From assembly GCF_030407495.1 (NCBI RefSeq), contig NZ_JASDDG010000032.1:1-60508 (forward strand): 60,508 bases of DNA, written 5' to 3'. The DNA comes from Arthrobacter sp. APC 3897 (lineage in GTDB: Bacteria; Actinomycetota; Actinomycetes; Actinomycetales; Micrococcaceae). Position 1 is the stretch's first letter, and every line of letters starts with the position of its first letter. A program made the translations under genes and the position numbers. The notes beneath the pieces are model-generated. The model made no database searches, was not told the origin of the DNA, and worked only from the letters and a program-made list of their open reading frames with translations. Positions 41,621 through 51,146 of the stretch are shown in pieces.

Positions 41621-42421
41621 ATGAGAATCGCTCTATTCGCCACCTGCATCGTGGACGCGATGTATCCGCGCACCGCCAGGGCAACGGTGGCCATCCTGGA
41701 GCGGCTGGGACACGAAGTGGTGTTCCCCGCCGGTCAGGCCTGCTGCGGACAGATGCACGTGAACTCCGGCTACCTGCCCGAGGCCGTTCCCGTGGTCCGG
41801 AACCACGTTGAAGCCTTCGAATCGCAGGATTACGACGTCGCCGTTGCACCTTCCGGTTCCTGTGTCGCCTCGGTGAAACACCAGCACGCAATGGTGGCCC
41901 GGTCCTGCGGCGACGCAGCCCTGGAAGTCCGGGCAAACGCCGTCGGCGCCAAGACCTATGAACTCTCCGAACTCTTGACGGACGTTCTCGGCGTGACCAA
42001 CGCCGCCGAACAGCTGGGCTCCTGGTTCCCGCACAACGTCACCTACCACCCCAGCTGCCACGGCATGCGCCTGCTGCGGCTGGGCGACCGGCAGCTGAAC
42101 CTGCTCCAAAGCGTCGGCGGGATCACCGTGCAGCCGCTGCCGCAGGCGGACCAGTGCTGCGGCTTCGGCGGCACCTTCTCGATGAAAAACGCTGACGTGT
42201 CCACGGCCATGCTGGAGGACAAGACAGCCAGCATCTTGGCCACCGGAGCCGAGCTGTGCTCCGGCGGCGACGCTTCCTGCCTGCTGCACATCGGCGGCGG
42301 GCTCTCCCGCGAAGGCAGCAGCGTCACCACCCTGCACCTTGCCGATATCCTCGCCAGCACCCGGGAGAATCCGGTGTCCGTCACCGGAGACGTCCTTGTG
42401 AGCGGAAAGGCTTCCCGATGA
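41621..42421 (+). CDS. lutA: L-lactate utilization Fe-S protein LutA (LldE)
   Basis: A 266-residue CCG-domain protein. Two cysteine-rich CCG motifs are intact: CCGQM (41-43) and CCGFGGTFS (from about 179). Upstream Cys residues in FATCIVDAMYP and YHPSCHGMRLLR complete each cluster site. LutA is part of the LutABC complex that oxidises L-lactate to pyruvate in the cytoplasm. AAAGGCAGCC lies before the ATG. It overlaps lutB by four bases (ATGA). Confidence 0.94.
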   Translation: MRIALFATCIVDAMYPRTARATVAILERLGHEVVFPAGQACCGQMHVNSGYLPEAVPVVRNHVEAFESQDYDVAVAPSGSCVASVKHQHAMVARSCGDAALEVRANAVGAKTYELSELLTDVLGVTNAAEQLGSWFPHNVTYHPSCHGMRLLRLGDRQLNLLQSVGGITVQPLPQADQCCGFGGTFSMKNADVSTAMLEDKTASILATGAELCSGGDASCLLHIGGGLSREGSSVTTLHLADILASTRENPVSVTGDVLVSGKASR

Positions 42422-43959
42422 GCACCACCTACCTGGGCATGCCCGCACTGCCCGTCTTCGGACAGGGCAACCTCAACGCCACGGAGCCCTTTCCCTCCGC
42501 GGCGAAGCGGGAACTGGGCAACAGCCAGCTGCGTGCCAATCTGGGCCACGCCACCCACACCATCCGCGACAAGCGGCTGCGGGTGGTCGGTGAACTGCCG
42601 GACTGGGAGGACCTGCGCAGCGCCGGCAGTGCCACCAAACAGTCCGTCATGGCGCGGCTGCCCGAGCTCCTGGAACAGTTTGAGCAGAACTTCACGGCGC
42701 GCGGCGGCGTCATCCACTGGGCCCGGGACGCTGCTGAAGCCAATGAGATTGTCCGGGACCTGATCCGCGAACAGGGCGCGGACGAGGTGGTCAAGGTGAA
42801 GTCCATGGCCACCCAGGAGATCGGTCTGAACGAATACCTCGAAGAACAGGGCATCGCCGCCTTTGAAACCGACCTCGCCGAGCTGATTGTCCAGCTGGAC
42901 CATGACAAGCCCAGCCACATCCTGGTGCCGGCCATCCACAAGAACCGCACCCAGGTCCGCGACATCTTCCTGCGGGAAATGCCCGGCGTCGATCCGGACC
43001 TCACCGACAATCCGGCGAAGCTTGCCGAGGCCGCGCGGGCCCACCTGCGCCGGAAGTTTCTTTCCGCCAAGGTGGCCATCTCCGGTGCCAACTTTGCGAT
43101 CGCCGACGCCGGGACCCTCGCCGTCGTCGAATCCGAAGGCAACGGGCGCATGTGCCTGACCCTGCCTGAAACCCTGATCACCGTCATGGGTGTGGAGAAA
43201 CTCCTGCCGTCCTGGCAGGACCTGGAAGTGTTTATGCAGCTGCTGCCGCGCTCCTCCACCGGGGAACGGATGAACCCGTACACCTCGCTGTGGACCGGCG
43301 TGACCGAAGGCGACGGGCCGCAGAACGTGCACCTGGTGCTCCTGGACAACGGGCGCAGCGCCGCCCTGGCCGATGAGATGGGCCGCTCGGCCCTGCATTG
43401 CATCCGCTGCTCGGCGTGCATGAACGTGTGCCCGGTGTACGAGCGTACGGGCGGCCACGCCTACGGTTCCACTTATCCGGGACCCATCGGCGCCATCCTG
43501 TCACCGCTGATGACCGGCATTACGTCCGAGGAAAACAACTCGCTGCCGTATGCATCCTCTCTCTGCGGCGCCTGTTATGACGCCTGCCCGGTCAAAATCA
43601 ACATCCCCGAGATCCTGGTGCACCTGCGCGCGGAAGACGTGGACAGCAAACGGGGCAAGAAGAAGCTGCCCTCCCAGATGGACCTAATGATGAAGGGTGC
43701 CTCGTGGGCGTTCTCCTCCGGGAAACATCTGGGGCTGCTGGAAAAGGGTCTCCCGCTGGGCCGGATTGCCGCCGGCCGGAGGAAAAAGATCACCAAGCTG
43801 CCCGGGCTTGTGGGCGGCTGGACACAGAGCAGGGACATCCCGGCTCCGCCCGCCGCGTCGTTCCGCGACTGGTGGGCCAAAGAACACGGGGATCCCGCTG
43901 CAGGCTCCGCCCCCACGGACTCCACGAACACGACCACGAACACGGGAGAACGGGCATGA
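42418..43959 (+). CDS. lutB: L-lactate utilization Fe-S protein LutB (LldF)
   Basis: 513 residues from ATG 42418, overlapping the lutA stop; the open frame continues upstream through lutA but is not coding. The LUD domain occupies the first ~300 residues (VKSMATQEIGLNEYLEEQGI). Two 4Fe-4S clusters follow: CIRCSACMNVCPVY (from Cys328) and LCGACYDACPVKIN (from about 383). It links LutA and LutC and probably transfers electrons from lactate oxidation. It overlaps lutC by four bases. Confidence 0.95.
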   Translation: MSTTYLGMPALPVFGQGNLNATEPFPSAAKRELGNSQLRANLGHATHTIRDKRLRVVGELPDWEDLRSAGSATKQSVMARLPELLEQFEQNFTARGGVIHWARDAAEANEIVRDLIREQGADEVVKVKSMATQEIGLNEYLEEQGIAAFETDLAELIVQLDHDKPSHILVPAIHKNRTQVRDIFLREMPGVDPDLTDNPAKLAEAARAHLRRKFLSAKVAISGANFAIADAGTLAVVESEGNGRMCLTLPETLITVMGVEKLLPSWQDLEVFMQLLPRSSTGERMNPYTSLWTGVTEGDGPQNVHLVLLDNGRSAALADEMGRSALHCIRCSACMNVCPVYERTGGHAYGSTYPGPIGAILSPLMTGITSEENNSLPYASSLCGACYDACPVKINIPEILVHLRAEDVDSKRGKKKLPSQMDLMMKGASWAFSSGKHLGLLEKGLPLGRIAAGRRKKITKLPGLVGGWTQSRDIPAPPAASFRDWWAKEHGDPAAGSAPTDSTNTTTNTGERA

Positions 43960-44591
43960 GCGCGCGGACAGTCATTCTGGACCGGCTGCGCTCGGCGCTG
44001 CGGGATCACCCGGAGGCGCCGGAAATCCCGCGGACCTACCGCGCAGACTCCGGCATGAGCGCCGAGGAACGCATTGAACTGCTCGTGGACCGGCTGGTGG
44101 ACTACAAGGCCGGAGTCACCGTGGTGGATGAAACGGGGCTGGCTCCGCGGATTGCCCAGCTGCTCCGGGACGCAGCCAGCTATGTGGTTCCCGCCGGCAT
44201 CGACGGCACCTGGCTGGCGGAGGCTGAAGCCGGGGCCCCCGGCCGCCGCCGGGTCGACGCCGCGGACGCGCCGCTCAGCGTGGCGGAACTGGATGCTGTG
44301 GACGCCGTCGTCACCGGAAGCGCGGTCTCCGTGGCGGAAACCGGAACCATCATCCTGGACGGCAGCCCGAACCAGGGCCGGCGTGCCATCACGCTGGTTC
44401 CGGACCACCACATTTGCGTGGTGCGGGAAGGGGACATTGCCGGGATTCTTCCCGAAGCGCTGCGCCGGCTGGACGGCACCCGTCCGCTGACCTGGATCAG
44501 CGGCCCCAGCGCCACCTCGGACATTGAGCTGGAACGGGTTGAAGGGGTGCACGGGCCCCGGAACCTGGACGTCATTATCGTCCGCAGCTGA
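43956..44591 (+). CDS. lutC: L-lactate utilization protein LutC (LldG)
   Basis: 211 residues from ATG 43956 within the lutB stop (ATGA). It is a LUD-domain protein: VTGSAVSVAETGTIILDG and ALTLVPDHHICVV-like segments (here RRAITLVPDHHICVV), then GPSATSDIELERVEGVHGP at the C-terminus, are hallmarks. It completes the LutABC operon. It is convergent with the esterase gene 48 bases away. Confidence 0.94.
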   Translation: MSARTVILDRLRSALRDHPEAPEIPRTYRADSGMSAEERIELLVDRLVDYKAGVTVVDETGLAPRIAQLLRDAASYVVPAGIDGTWLAEAEAGAPGRRRVDAADAPLSVAELDAVDAVVTGSAVSVAETGTIILDGSPNQGRRAITLVPDHHICVVREGDIAGILPEALRRLDGTRPLTWISGPSATSDIELERVEGVHGPRNLDVIIVRS

Positions 44592-44639
44592 TCCCGGGGC
44601 CGCTAACCCCTGCCGGCGCGGGAACGGTCAGGGTTGGCC

Positions 44640-45746
44640 CTACGCTGCGAGTTTCTCCTCGATCTCCGGCAGCTCCGCCAGCAGATCCTTCTCCAGGGCC
44701 GTGACCTTCTCAACGGGCTGCCGGGGAAGCGCGGAAACCCCGGTTACATCCGCGAGGAAGGCAACGGTCTGCCGCAGCGAGTCCATTGCCTCGGGACGGT
44801 ACAGTTGGAACTGGTACTCGTGGCCCAGTGCCGGCTTGTAGTCCCGGGGCCAAAAGCTGCGGACCACCGGCACGCCAAGCTCCTCCAGCCGGTCCGCTAG
44901 GGGAAGAGACTGTGTGAGGGTTAGATCGTCGCCGTTGCCGCCGGAAATATAGGTGGGTGGAAAACGGTGGTCCACATGCGAGGGGATGGACATGTGTGCT
45001 GCCGCGGAGGTCGATGCCCAGTCCCTGGAACCGGTGTAGGACCAGAGAGCCTTCCGCAGCCCCCAGCCCATGGGGCCCGCCATGGTGGCCACGGCGTCGA
45101 AATCAAAAACTCCGCAGTTCAGCAGGATTCCGCGCAGCTGCCGGGGGGCCGCAGCGGGGACAACACCGGTGTCCCGGGCGTACTCCGGGTTGGTGATGGC
45201 CAGGGCCAGCTGGGCGGCCAGCTGCGCCCCGGCGGAGTCACCGGCGAGAACAATGCGGTTCGGGTCCAGTCCGTAGCGGTCCGCATGCTCGCGGACAAAA
45301 GCCAGCGCCGCATTCAGTTCCTTCACCGCGGTGGGATAGACCGCCTCGGGCGAGATGGAATACCCCACGCCCACCACCGCATAGCCGTAACCGGCGAGGA
45401 CCTCAAGGTAAGGCGCCACGTCTTCCTTGGAGCCTGAAATCCAGGCCCCGCCGTGGATCCACATCACCACGGGAAGCGGTTTCCGGTCCGTGGCCGGGAG
45501 GAACAGGTCCAGGGACGGTTTTCCGCCGGTGCCCAGATAGCGCAGTCCACGGTGGCGGATGACGCTCAAGCCGGGGATGCGGGGCTGGATTTTCTTTGCC
45601 TGGAACCTGTTGGCACTGGCGAAAACCCCGCGGATGAGCAGTGCTGACGGCAGGGGATGATGACGCAGCACCGCGGCGGCAGCCAAGCCGGCAGCAGCGG
45701 CCGCGCCCGCCGCCACTCCCAACGCGGGAAGCGAGAAGATCTTCAT
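44640..45746 (-). CDS. Alpha/beta hydrolase (HSL/BD-FAE-like esterase), copy 1
   Basis: A 368-residue carboxylesterase-type hydrolase. An N-terminal hydrophobic segment (about 5-27) suggests membrane anchoring. The oxyanion motif is HGGAW (98-102) and the nucleophile elbow is GDSAG (Ser171). Asp and His follow in SGGNGDDLT and ALGHEYQFQLY near the C-terminus. It should cleave esters near the membrane; substrate unknown. It is clearly paralogous to the hydrolase at 52547 (shared AVYP, LAGDSAGAQLAAQLA, NPEYA and HEYQF blocks), and each copy lies close to a lactate permease. It appears to have a leaderless promoter. Confidence 0.85.
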   Translation of the reverse strand: MKIFSLPALGVAAGAAAAAGLAAAAVLRHHPLPSALLIRGVFASANRFQAKKIQPRIPGLSVIRHRGLRYLGTGGKPSLDLFLPATDRKPLPVVMWIHGGAWISGSKEDVAPYLEVLAGYGYAVVGVGYSISPEAVYPTAVKELNAALAFVREHADRYGLDPNRIVLAGDSAGAQLAAQLALAITNPEYARDTGVVPAAAPRQLRGILLNCGVFDFDAVATMAGPMGWGLRKALWSYTGSRDWASTSAAAHMSIPSHVDHRFPPTYISGGNGDDLTLTQSLPLADRLEELGVPVVRSFWPRDYKPALGHEYQFQLYRPEAMDSLRQTVAFLADVTGVSALPRQPVEKVTALEKDLLAELPEIEEKLAA

Positions 45747-45752
45747 CTTTTT

Positions 45753-45758
45753 AAGCTA
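45753..45758 (-). promoter_or_regulatory. -10 box of a leaderless transcript (TAGCTT-N6-ATG)
   Basis: On the minus strand TAGCTT ends six bases before the ATG of the esterase. TTGATG lies 15 bases further upstream as a possible -35. No Shine-Dalgarno. The rest of the 196-base gap to the DUF5129 gene shows nothing I can name. Confidence 0.5.
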
Positions 45759-45942
45759 GGACGCGTTTCTGGGCATCAAGCGGCGGGTTCACCGCCAGCT
45801 GGCGGGTCCCGGCCGCCGGCTGCGAGGAACTTCACGCCGGGTGGTGTTGGGCTGCACAGGTGCAGACAGCCGGAGCCGGTGCCCGGCCCGGTATCGATGC
45901 CCGGCTCGCGGCGTGCGGACCTGCTTGAGAGCTAACGCGCCG

Positions 45943-47400
45943 CTAGAACCTTCCGGAGCTCCCGGCCCCCGAAAAGCTGCCGCCCGAGCTGCCGTACCCG
46001 GTAGAGCTGGAAGCGGAGCTGCGGGCCGATTCCACGCTGCTGGTGCCCTGCCGGATACCGGTGTTGAAGCTTCCCACCGAGTAGTAGAAGTAGGCGGGGA
46101 AAGCCGTGTCCACGATTCCGGGCCGGTAGCTGCGGCCGCGGCGGCCCGGCTCCGTAGCTTTGTCCAGTTCCTTCTGCATCAGTTTGCGCTCACTGTCCGT
46201 CTTGGCCTGCGCCGAAATGACGGTTTGGGCGTGCCGGTCCAGCAGGTCCGAGAGCTTCTGCCGGGCGGCCTTGATGCGGTCCAGCGCCTGTTCGGGGGTG
46301 ATGCGGTCCTCAGCCAGTTCCGTGGCCGCAGCGGCAAGGTCCTCGCGGGCCTGCCGACGGAAAGCCTGCAGGGCGCGGGCAGAGGGGGAATCCTTGGCCA
46401 CAGCGTCCTTGCCTTCCAGCAGGTCATTGAGGCGGTCCAGATCCTCTTCCAGCGGACCCGTCTGGCGGTCCCAGGCCCGCTCCCACCCCGGCGCCTTGTT
46501 GAGCAGCGCGTTGGTGTCCGCAATGACGTCATCCAAGCCGTCCAGTTCAAGGGCGGCATCCGCGTACTCTTCCACCGTGGCCGTGCTGCGGCGGTTCATC
46601 AGGTCCTTGTCGGAGAGGGCGTGGGCGGCGTTGTTCAGCGCCGTGGCCTTGTTATAGCGCGTCATGAACGTGCGGTACTCCTCCAGCACCCGGGACCCGT
46701 AGGAGGAATCATCCGGAATGGTGTTGGCGTTGACCTCGGTGGCGTCCAGGTCCCGGGTCACGCTGGAATAGCTGGCATCTGCCTCGGTGAGCAGCTTCCT
46801 GTTCTTGGCCCGGCGGTTGCGCCGCACCGCCACGTAGGTCACGGCTGAACCGACGGCGGCCGCGCCGGCGACGATGAACCCGAGGATGGCGCCGGGGGAG
46901 AGGTACCAGGGACGGTTGATCAGTTTGGCGGCTTCTTCGACGGCGGCGATGGTGCCTTCGGTCCAGTTGGCCTCACGGAACAGCTCATTGGTTTCGCTGC
47001 GGATGTCCTCCTGCTGATCAAGGGATATCTTGCGGTCCTCGCCAAAGTACGTGCCGGTCCACCGGCCCGTGGGATCCAGGGCGAAAATGAACAGTCCGTC
47101 CGCCCACTTCTGGCCGTCTTCGCTGAGCCATTCCGGGTGCTCCTCCCGGGCGAACCGAAGCACTTCGGCGTTGAGGACGGTTCCGTCCTCATTGTCGGGC
47201 GGCCCGTTGTAGGTGTAGACGGCAACCGTGGTGGGTTCCCGGAACTCGATGTCCTCCAGTGCGGGAACAAGCGTGCCGGTGTCCAGGACCCCTGCGGTGT
47301 CTTCTACGATGACCTCATCCGGGGTCACGGCAGCGGCTGCGGCTGCACCCCCGGTGAGCGTGATCAGGACCAGCAGCAGCGTAGTCAGTGCCCGGCGCAT
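45943..47400 (-). CDS. Membrane protein with TPM-like domain (DUF5129-like)
   Basis: A 485-residue protein. A signal peptide (ALTTLLLVLITLTGGAAAAA) is followed by a TPM-like domain to about 150 (VIVEDTAGVL, VAVYTYNG, GLFIFALDP, GTYFGED). A membrane helix at about 171-193 (GAILGFIVAGAAAVGSAVTY) precedes a long helical, charged region (about 200-420). The C-terminus is Gly/Ser-rich (SSTGYGSSGGSFSGAG). This layout matches DUF5129/TPM-type proteins of Micrococcaceae. TPM domains are associated with photosystem repair in plants and membrane quality control in bacteria; its role here is unknown. It has its own promoter and stands between the esterase and the urt operon. Confidence 0.78.
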   Translation of the reverse strand: MRRALTTLLLVLITLTGGAAAAAAVTPDEVIVEDTAGVLDTGTLVPALEDIEFREPTTVAVYTYNGPPDNEDGTVLNAEVLRFAREEHPEWLSEDGQKWADGLFIFALDPTGRWTGTYFGEDRKISLDQQEDIRSETNELFREANWTEGTIAAVEEAAKLINRPWYLSPGAILGFIVAGAAAVGSAVTYVAVRRNRRAKNRKLLTEADASYSSVTRDLDATEVNANTIPDDSSYGSRVLEEYRTFMTRYNKATALNNAAHALSDKDLMNRRSTATVEEYADAALELDGLDDVIADTNALLNKAPGWERAWDRQTGPLEEDLDRLNDLLEGKDAVAKDSPSARALQAFRRQAREDLAAAATELAEDRITPEQALDRIKAARQKLSDLLDRHAQTVISAQAKTDSERKLMQKELDKATEPGRRGRSYRPGIVDTAFPAYFYYSVGSFNTGIRQGTSSVESARSSASSSTGYGSSGGSFSGAGSSGRF

Positions 47401-47433
47401 GGTTTCCCCCTGTTGACGACCGATGTGGGAACG

Positions 47434-47455
47434 AGCCTAGCGCGGATATGCCTCA
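47434..47455 (-). promoter_or_regulatory. Promoter of the DUF5129-like gene (-10 TAGGCT)
   Basis: On the minus strand GCTAGGCT (complement of 47434-47441) is the -10 box. TTGATC (complement of 47456-47461) lies 16 bases upstream as a -35. The leader is about 30 bases with a GGGGGAAACC binding site. The -35 lies inside the end of urtE. Confidence 0.5.
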
Positions 47456-48145
47456 GATCAACATGGCCTCCCGAACCGTTTCCGCAGCGGATGCACCCCC
47501 GCAGCCGGTTGAACTGACCCGCCCGGCCGCCAGGACGTAATACGTGTCTGCAGCCTGCAGGGCGAAACCTATGTGCTGTTCCACCAGCAGCACCCGCATG
47601 CCGTTGCGTGAGGCGAGGTTCATGATGGTTTGTTCGATTTCGGCCACAACGTTGGGCTGGATGCCCTCGGTCGGTTCGTCCAGGATCAGCAGCGTGGGTT
47701 CGGTGATGAGTGCGCGGGCAATGGCCAGCTGCTGCCGCTGTCCGCCGGAGAGCAGTCCGGCTCGCCGGGCCAGTAGCGGTTTCAGCGCCGGAAACATGTC
47801 CAGTGCCTCGTCCACCAGGGCTTTGCCGCGCTTGCGTCCGTCCGCCGCCAGCCGCAGGTTTTCCAGGGTGGTCAGCGGACCGAAGGACTGCTGCCCCTGG
47901 GGAACGTATGCCAGCCCGCGTGCCACCCGCTGATGCGGGCGCAGCCCTGCGATGTCCTCGCCGTTGAAGCGGATGGATCCCGAGGCGGGTTTAATGATGC
48001 CGACGACGGCGCGCAGCAGCGTGGATTTCCCGGCGCCGTTGTGCCCCAGGACGGAGGCGACGGCGTCATCCGGCACCGTCACGGAGACACCGTGCAGGAC
48101 TTCGGTGCGCCCGTACCCGGCCTTGAGGTCCTTAATTTCCAGCAT
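47453..48145 (-). CDS. urtE: Urea ABC transporter ATP-binding protein UrtE
   Basis: A 230-residue branched-chain-type ABC ATPase of the LivF class. Walker A is GHNGAGKST (about 34-42), the signature is LSGGQRQQLAIA and Walker B is LLILDEPTEG. GLAYVPQGQQSFGPLT is a stretch typical of UrtE. It is the last gene of urtABCDE, and its ATG overlaps the UrtD stop by one base. It powers import together with UrtD. Confidence 0.92.
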   Translation of the reverse strand: MLEIKDLKAGYGRTEVLHGVSVTVPDDAVASVLGHNGAGKSTLLRAVVGIIKPASGSIRFNGEDIAGLRPHQRVARGLAYVPQGQQSFGPLTTLENLRLAADGRKRGKALVDEALDMFPALKPLLARRAGLLSGGQRQQLAIARALITEPTLLILDEPTEGIQPNVVAEIEQTIMNLASRNGMRVLLVEQHIGFALQAADTYYVLAAGRVSSTGCGGASAAETVREAMLI

Positions 48146-48972
48146 CAGTGTCCTTTCGCGGGCGTGGTGCCCAAATAGACTTCCTGCACACGCGGGTCCG
48201 CCTGCACCTGTGCCACACTTCCCTCGCTGAGGACCTTGCCGCCCGCCAGGACCGTCACCGACGTGGCGTACTCCCGGACAAAATCCATGTCGTGTTCAAT
48301 CACGAGCGTGATCCGGCTGGCGCCGATCCGGCGCAGCAGCTCTCCGGTCTGGGCGCGCTCATCCTGGCTCATGCCGGCGATAGGTTCATCCAGCAGCAGC
48401 AGTTCCGAGTTCTGCACCAGCAGCATGCCGATCTCCAGCCACTGCTTCTGCCCGTGAGCCAGAGTCCCCGCCTGTTTGGACGCCAGGTGCTCCAAACCGA
48501 TGATTTCCAAAGCCTCGTCCACGGCCGGGTCCGTGCCGCGGCGGCGGCGCAGCAGCTCCAGCGGCCGCCGCCGGGCACCGGCCGCAATGTCCAGGTTCTG
48601 CAGCACCGAGAGGTTCTCGAAGACGCTGGCGGTCTGAAAGGTGCGGCCGACGCCGAGCTTCGCGATCTGATGAACCTTGCGGCCGAGAATCTCGGTGCCG
48701 GTGTGGTTGACGGACCCGGTGGCCGGAACGAGTCCGGTCATCGCGTCGATGATGGTGGTCTTCCCGGCGCCGTTGGGGCCGATCAGGAACCGCAGATCGC
48801 CCTGCGTCACGTCAAGGTTGACTCCGTCAACGGCAGTGAAGCCGTCAAAGACCACCTTCAGGTTGCGGACCTCCAGGTACTGCGGACGTCCGGAGCGCTG
48901 GCCGCCTGCCTGCGGTTCCGCTTGGGGCAGCAACAGACGGGGCTGTTCCGCGGCAATCATCTGGTGTTTCAC
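48145..48972 (-). CDS. urtD: Urea ABC transporter ATP-binding protein UrtD
   Basis: A 275-residue LivG-class ABC ATPase. After a ~28-residue polar extension come Walker A (GPNGAGKTT), the LAHGQKQWLEIGMLLVQ signature region typical of UrtD, and Walker B (LLLLDEPIAGM). GTG start overlapping the UrtC stop by four bases. It pairs with UrtE in the transporter. Confidence 0.93.
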   Translation of the reverse strand: MKHQMIAAEQPRLLLPQAEPQAGGQRSGRPQYLEVRNLKVVFDGFTAVDGVNLDVTQGDLRFLIGPNGAGKTTIIDAMTGLVPATGSVNHTGTEILGRKVHQIAKLGVGRTFQTASVFENLSVLQNLDIAAGARRRPLELLRRRRGTDPAVDEALEIIGLEHLASKQAGTLAHGQKQWLEIGMLLVQNSELLLLDEPIAGMSQDERAQTGELLRRIGASRITLVIEHDMDFVREYATSVTVLAGGKVLSEGSVAQVQADPRVQEVYLGTTPAKGH

Positions 48973-50216
48973 GGGCGGTGCTCCTTAGCGGCGGCGGGAA
49001 CGGCTGCAAGCGGTGAAGCCGCGGCGTGGATTGGGTGTGCCCGCGGCACGGCGGGCGGGACGGGTGCTGCACTTGTTGCCGGGGCGGACGCCCGGGCGGC
49101 TCCGCCGTCGTCGTTCCTCTTCCGCCGCAGCCGGCCCAGGACGGCTGGCAGTGAGGCCAGGCCCCCGGGCAGGAACCCGATGACCAGGACAAACAGCAGC
49201 CCCTGGAAGTACACCCAAAAGGACGGGAAGGAGGACGCGAGCGAGGTCTGCGCAATGGCCACGCCCAGGGCGCCGAGCACCGGCCCGAGCACAGTGGAGC
49301 GGCCGCCGATGGCGACCCCGATCAGGAACGCGATGGAGGGGGTGACTCCCACATCGGCCGGAGAGATGATGCCCACGAGCGGGACAAACAGTGCACCCGC
49401 CACACCGGCCATCACCGCCGCCAGCACGTAGACCACGGTCTTGACGGTCGCGGGGTCGTAGCCCAGGAACCGGACCCGTTCCTCCTGGTCGCGCACGGCC
49501 ACCAGCAGTTCGCCGAACCGGCTGTGCATCAGCTGCCGCGCCGCCGCCACCACAGCCAGCAGCACAACAGCGGTCAGCAGGTACAGCATCCGCTTGTTGG
49601 CGGGGTCCGCCAGGTCAAAGCCGAAGAAGGAGCGGAAACCGCTCAGCCCGTTGGATCCGCCCGTAGTGGCCTGCTGGCCAATGAGCAGCACCGCAAATGC
49701 GGCGGCCAGCGCCTGGCTGAGGATGGCGAAGTAGGCGCCCTTGACCCGGCGCTTGAAAATCGCCAGGCCCAGGATCAGGGCCACCACCCCGGGTACCAGC
49801 ACGACGGCGAGAACGGTCACCACGGGGCTGCGGAACGGTTCCCACCAGCCCGGCACGGTGCCGGTGCCGTACAGGGCCATGAAGTCCGGAACGCCCGACC
49901 CGCCGAACAGTGCGGCGTCGGCCAGCTTCATGTGCATGGCCATGATGTAGGCACCGAGGCCGAAAAACACGCCCTGGCCAAGGGTCAGCATCCCGCCGCG
50001 GCCCCAGGCCAGGCCGATGCCCACCGCCACGATGGCGAAGCAGAGGAACTTGCCGAGCAGCCCCAGGCTGAAGACCGGAAGCAGTGCGGGCGCGGCGACC
50101 AGCAGCAGGACCGCCGCGGCGGCGAAGCCGGCCAGGACCCCTGTCCGGGACTGCCGAACGGAAGTGAGGCGGGCGGCGAAACCGCCGGTGGTTCTGCGGA
50201 TGGTGTCGGTGCTCAT
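48969..50216 (-). CDS. urtC: Urea ABC transporter permease UrtC
   Basis: A 415-residue LivM-class permease with about ten hydrophobic segments. LAWGRGGMLTLGQGVFFGLGA near residue 70-90 and GRSTVLGPVLGALGV near 310 are typical. The C-terminal ~50 residues are a polar Ala/Pro-rich tail. It forms the channel with UrtB. Overlaps urtB by four bases (ATGA) and urtD by four. Confidence 0.92.
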   Translation of the reverse strand: MSTDTIRRTTGGFAARLTSVRQSRTGVLAGFAAAAVLLLVAAPALLPVFSLGLLGKFLCFAIVAVGIGLAWGRGGMLTLGQGVFFGLGAYIMAMHMKLADAALFGGSGVPDFMALYGTGTVPGWWEPFRSPVVTVLAVVLVPGVVALILGLAIFKRRVKGAYFAILSQALAAAFAVLLIGQQATTGGSNGLSGFRSFFGFDLADPANKRMLYLLTAVVLLAVVAAARQLMHSRFGELLVAVRDQEERVRFLGYDPATVKTVVYVLAAVMAGVAGALFVPLVGIISPADVGVTPSIAFLIGVAIGGRSTVLGPVLGALGVAIAQTSLASSFPSFWVYFQGLLFVLVIGFLPGGLASLPAVLGRLRRKRNDDGGAARASAPATSAAPVPPAVPRAHPIHAAASPLAAVPAAAKEHRP

Positions 50217-51097
50217 GCCAGGCTCCTCGTCTTGAGGGTGAAGATGCCCTGCGGACGTACCTGCAGGAAGATCACGATGGCCGCGAGGATCAGCACTTTG
50301 CCGATGCTTGCGGTGGTGGAGAATTCGAACACGGACTGCAGCACGCCCAGGGCAAAGGCGGCGATGGCTGCTCCCTTGATCTGCCCGATGCCGCCGGCCA
50401 CCACCACGAGGAAGGCGTCCACGATGTAGTTGGGACCCAGATACGGGCTGGTGGATCCGATCAGGGTTACTGCCACCCCGGCGATTCCGGCGAGGCCGGA
50501 CCCGACAAAGAACGTCAGCTGGTCCGTGCGCCGGGAGGAAATGCCGCTGGATTCGGCCAGATCCCGGTTCACGACGACGGCGCGGATCCGCCGGCCCAGC
50601 GGGGTTGCCTTCAGCAGCAGGGCCAGCGCCGCGAGGCAGGTGAGCGCCAGGGCGAGGATGAACAGCCGGGTCAGCGGAATGGGTGCTCCGAGCAGTTCCA
50701 CGTTGCCCTGCAGCCAGGCGGGAACCCGGACGTCCACGCTCGGGGCGCCGAAGATGTCCCGGGCCATCTGCTGCAGGATGAGCGAGACTCCAAAGGTCAC
50801 GAGGAGGGTGTCCAGCGGGCGGTGGTACATCCGCTTGAGCAGCAGTTCTTCCAGAATCAGCCCCATGGTTCCGCCCACGAGGAAAGCCGCCGGCAGGGAC
50901 AGCAGGAGGGAAACCCCTGCGCTGCCCAGAGCCTGCTGCACCACAAACGCGGTGTAGGCACCGGCCATGATGAACTCCCCGTGGGCCATGTTGATGACGC
51001 CCATCTGGCCGAAGGTCAGCGACAGGCCCAGTGCCGCCAGCAGCAGCACCGAGCCGAGGCTGAGCCCGGCAAACATTTGTCCTATCAGCAGTTCCAT
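50213..51097 (-). CDS. urtB: Urea ABC transporter permease UrtB
   Basis: A 294-residue LivH-class permease. The N-terminal MFAGLSLGSVLLLAALGLSL and FGQMGVINMAHGEFIMAGAY are hallmark segments of this family. Many UrtB proteins carry a long N-terminal extracytoplasmic extension that is absent here, so this is the short form seen in actinobacteria. It lies 49 bases after urtA. Confidence 0.92.
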   Translation of the reverse strand: MELLIGQMFAGLSLGSVLLLAALGLSLTFGQMGVINMAHGEFIMAGAYTAFVVQQALGSAGVSLLLSLPAAFLVGGTMGLILEELLLKRMYHRPLDTLLVTFGVSLILQQMARDIFGAPSVDVRVPAWLQGNVELLGAPIPLTRLFILALALTCLAALALLLKATPLGRRIRAVVVNRDLAESSGISSRRTDQLTFFVGSGLAGIAGVAVTLIGSTSPYLGPNYIVDAFLVVVAGGIGQIKGAAIAAFALGVLQSVFEFSTTASIGKVLILAAIVIFLQVRPQGIFTLKTRSLA

Positions 51098-51146
51098 GCG
51101 CAGCGGACCTTTCAGGTGGAAGAACGGGCGGGGACGGGGACGGAAA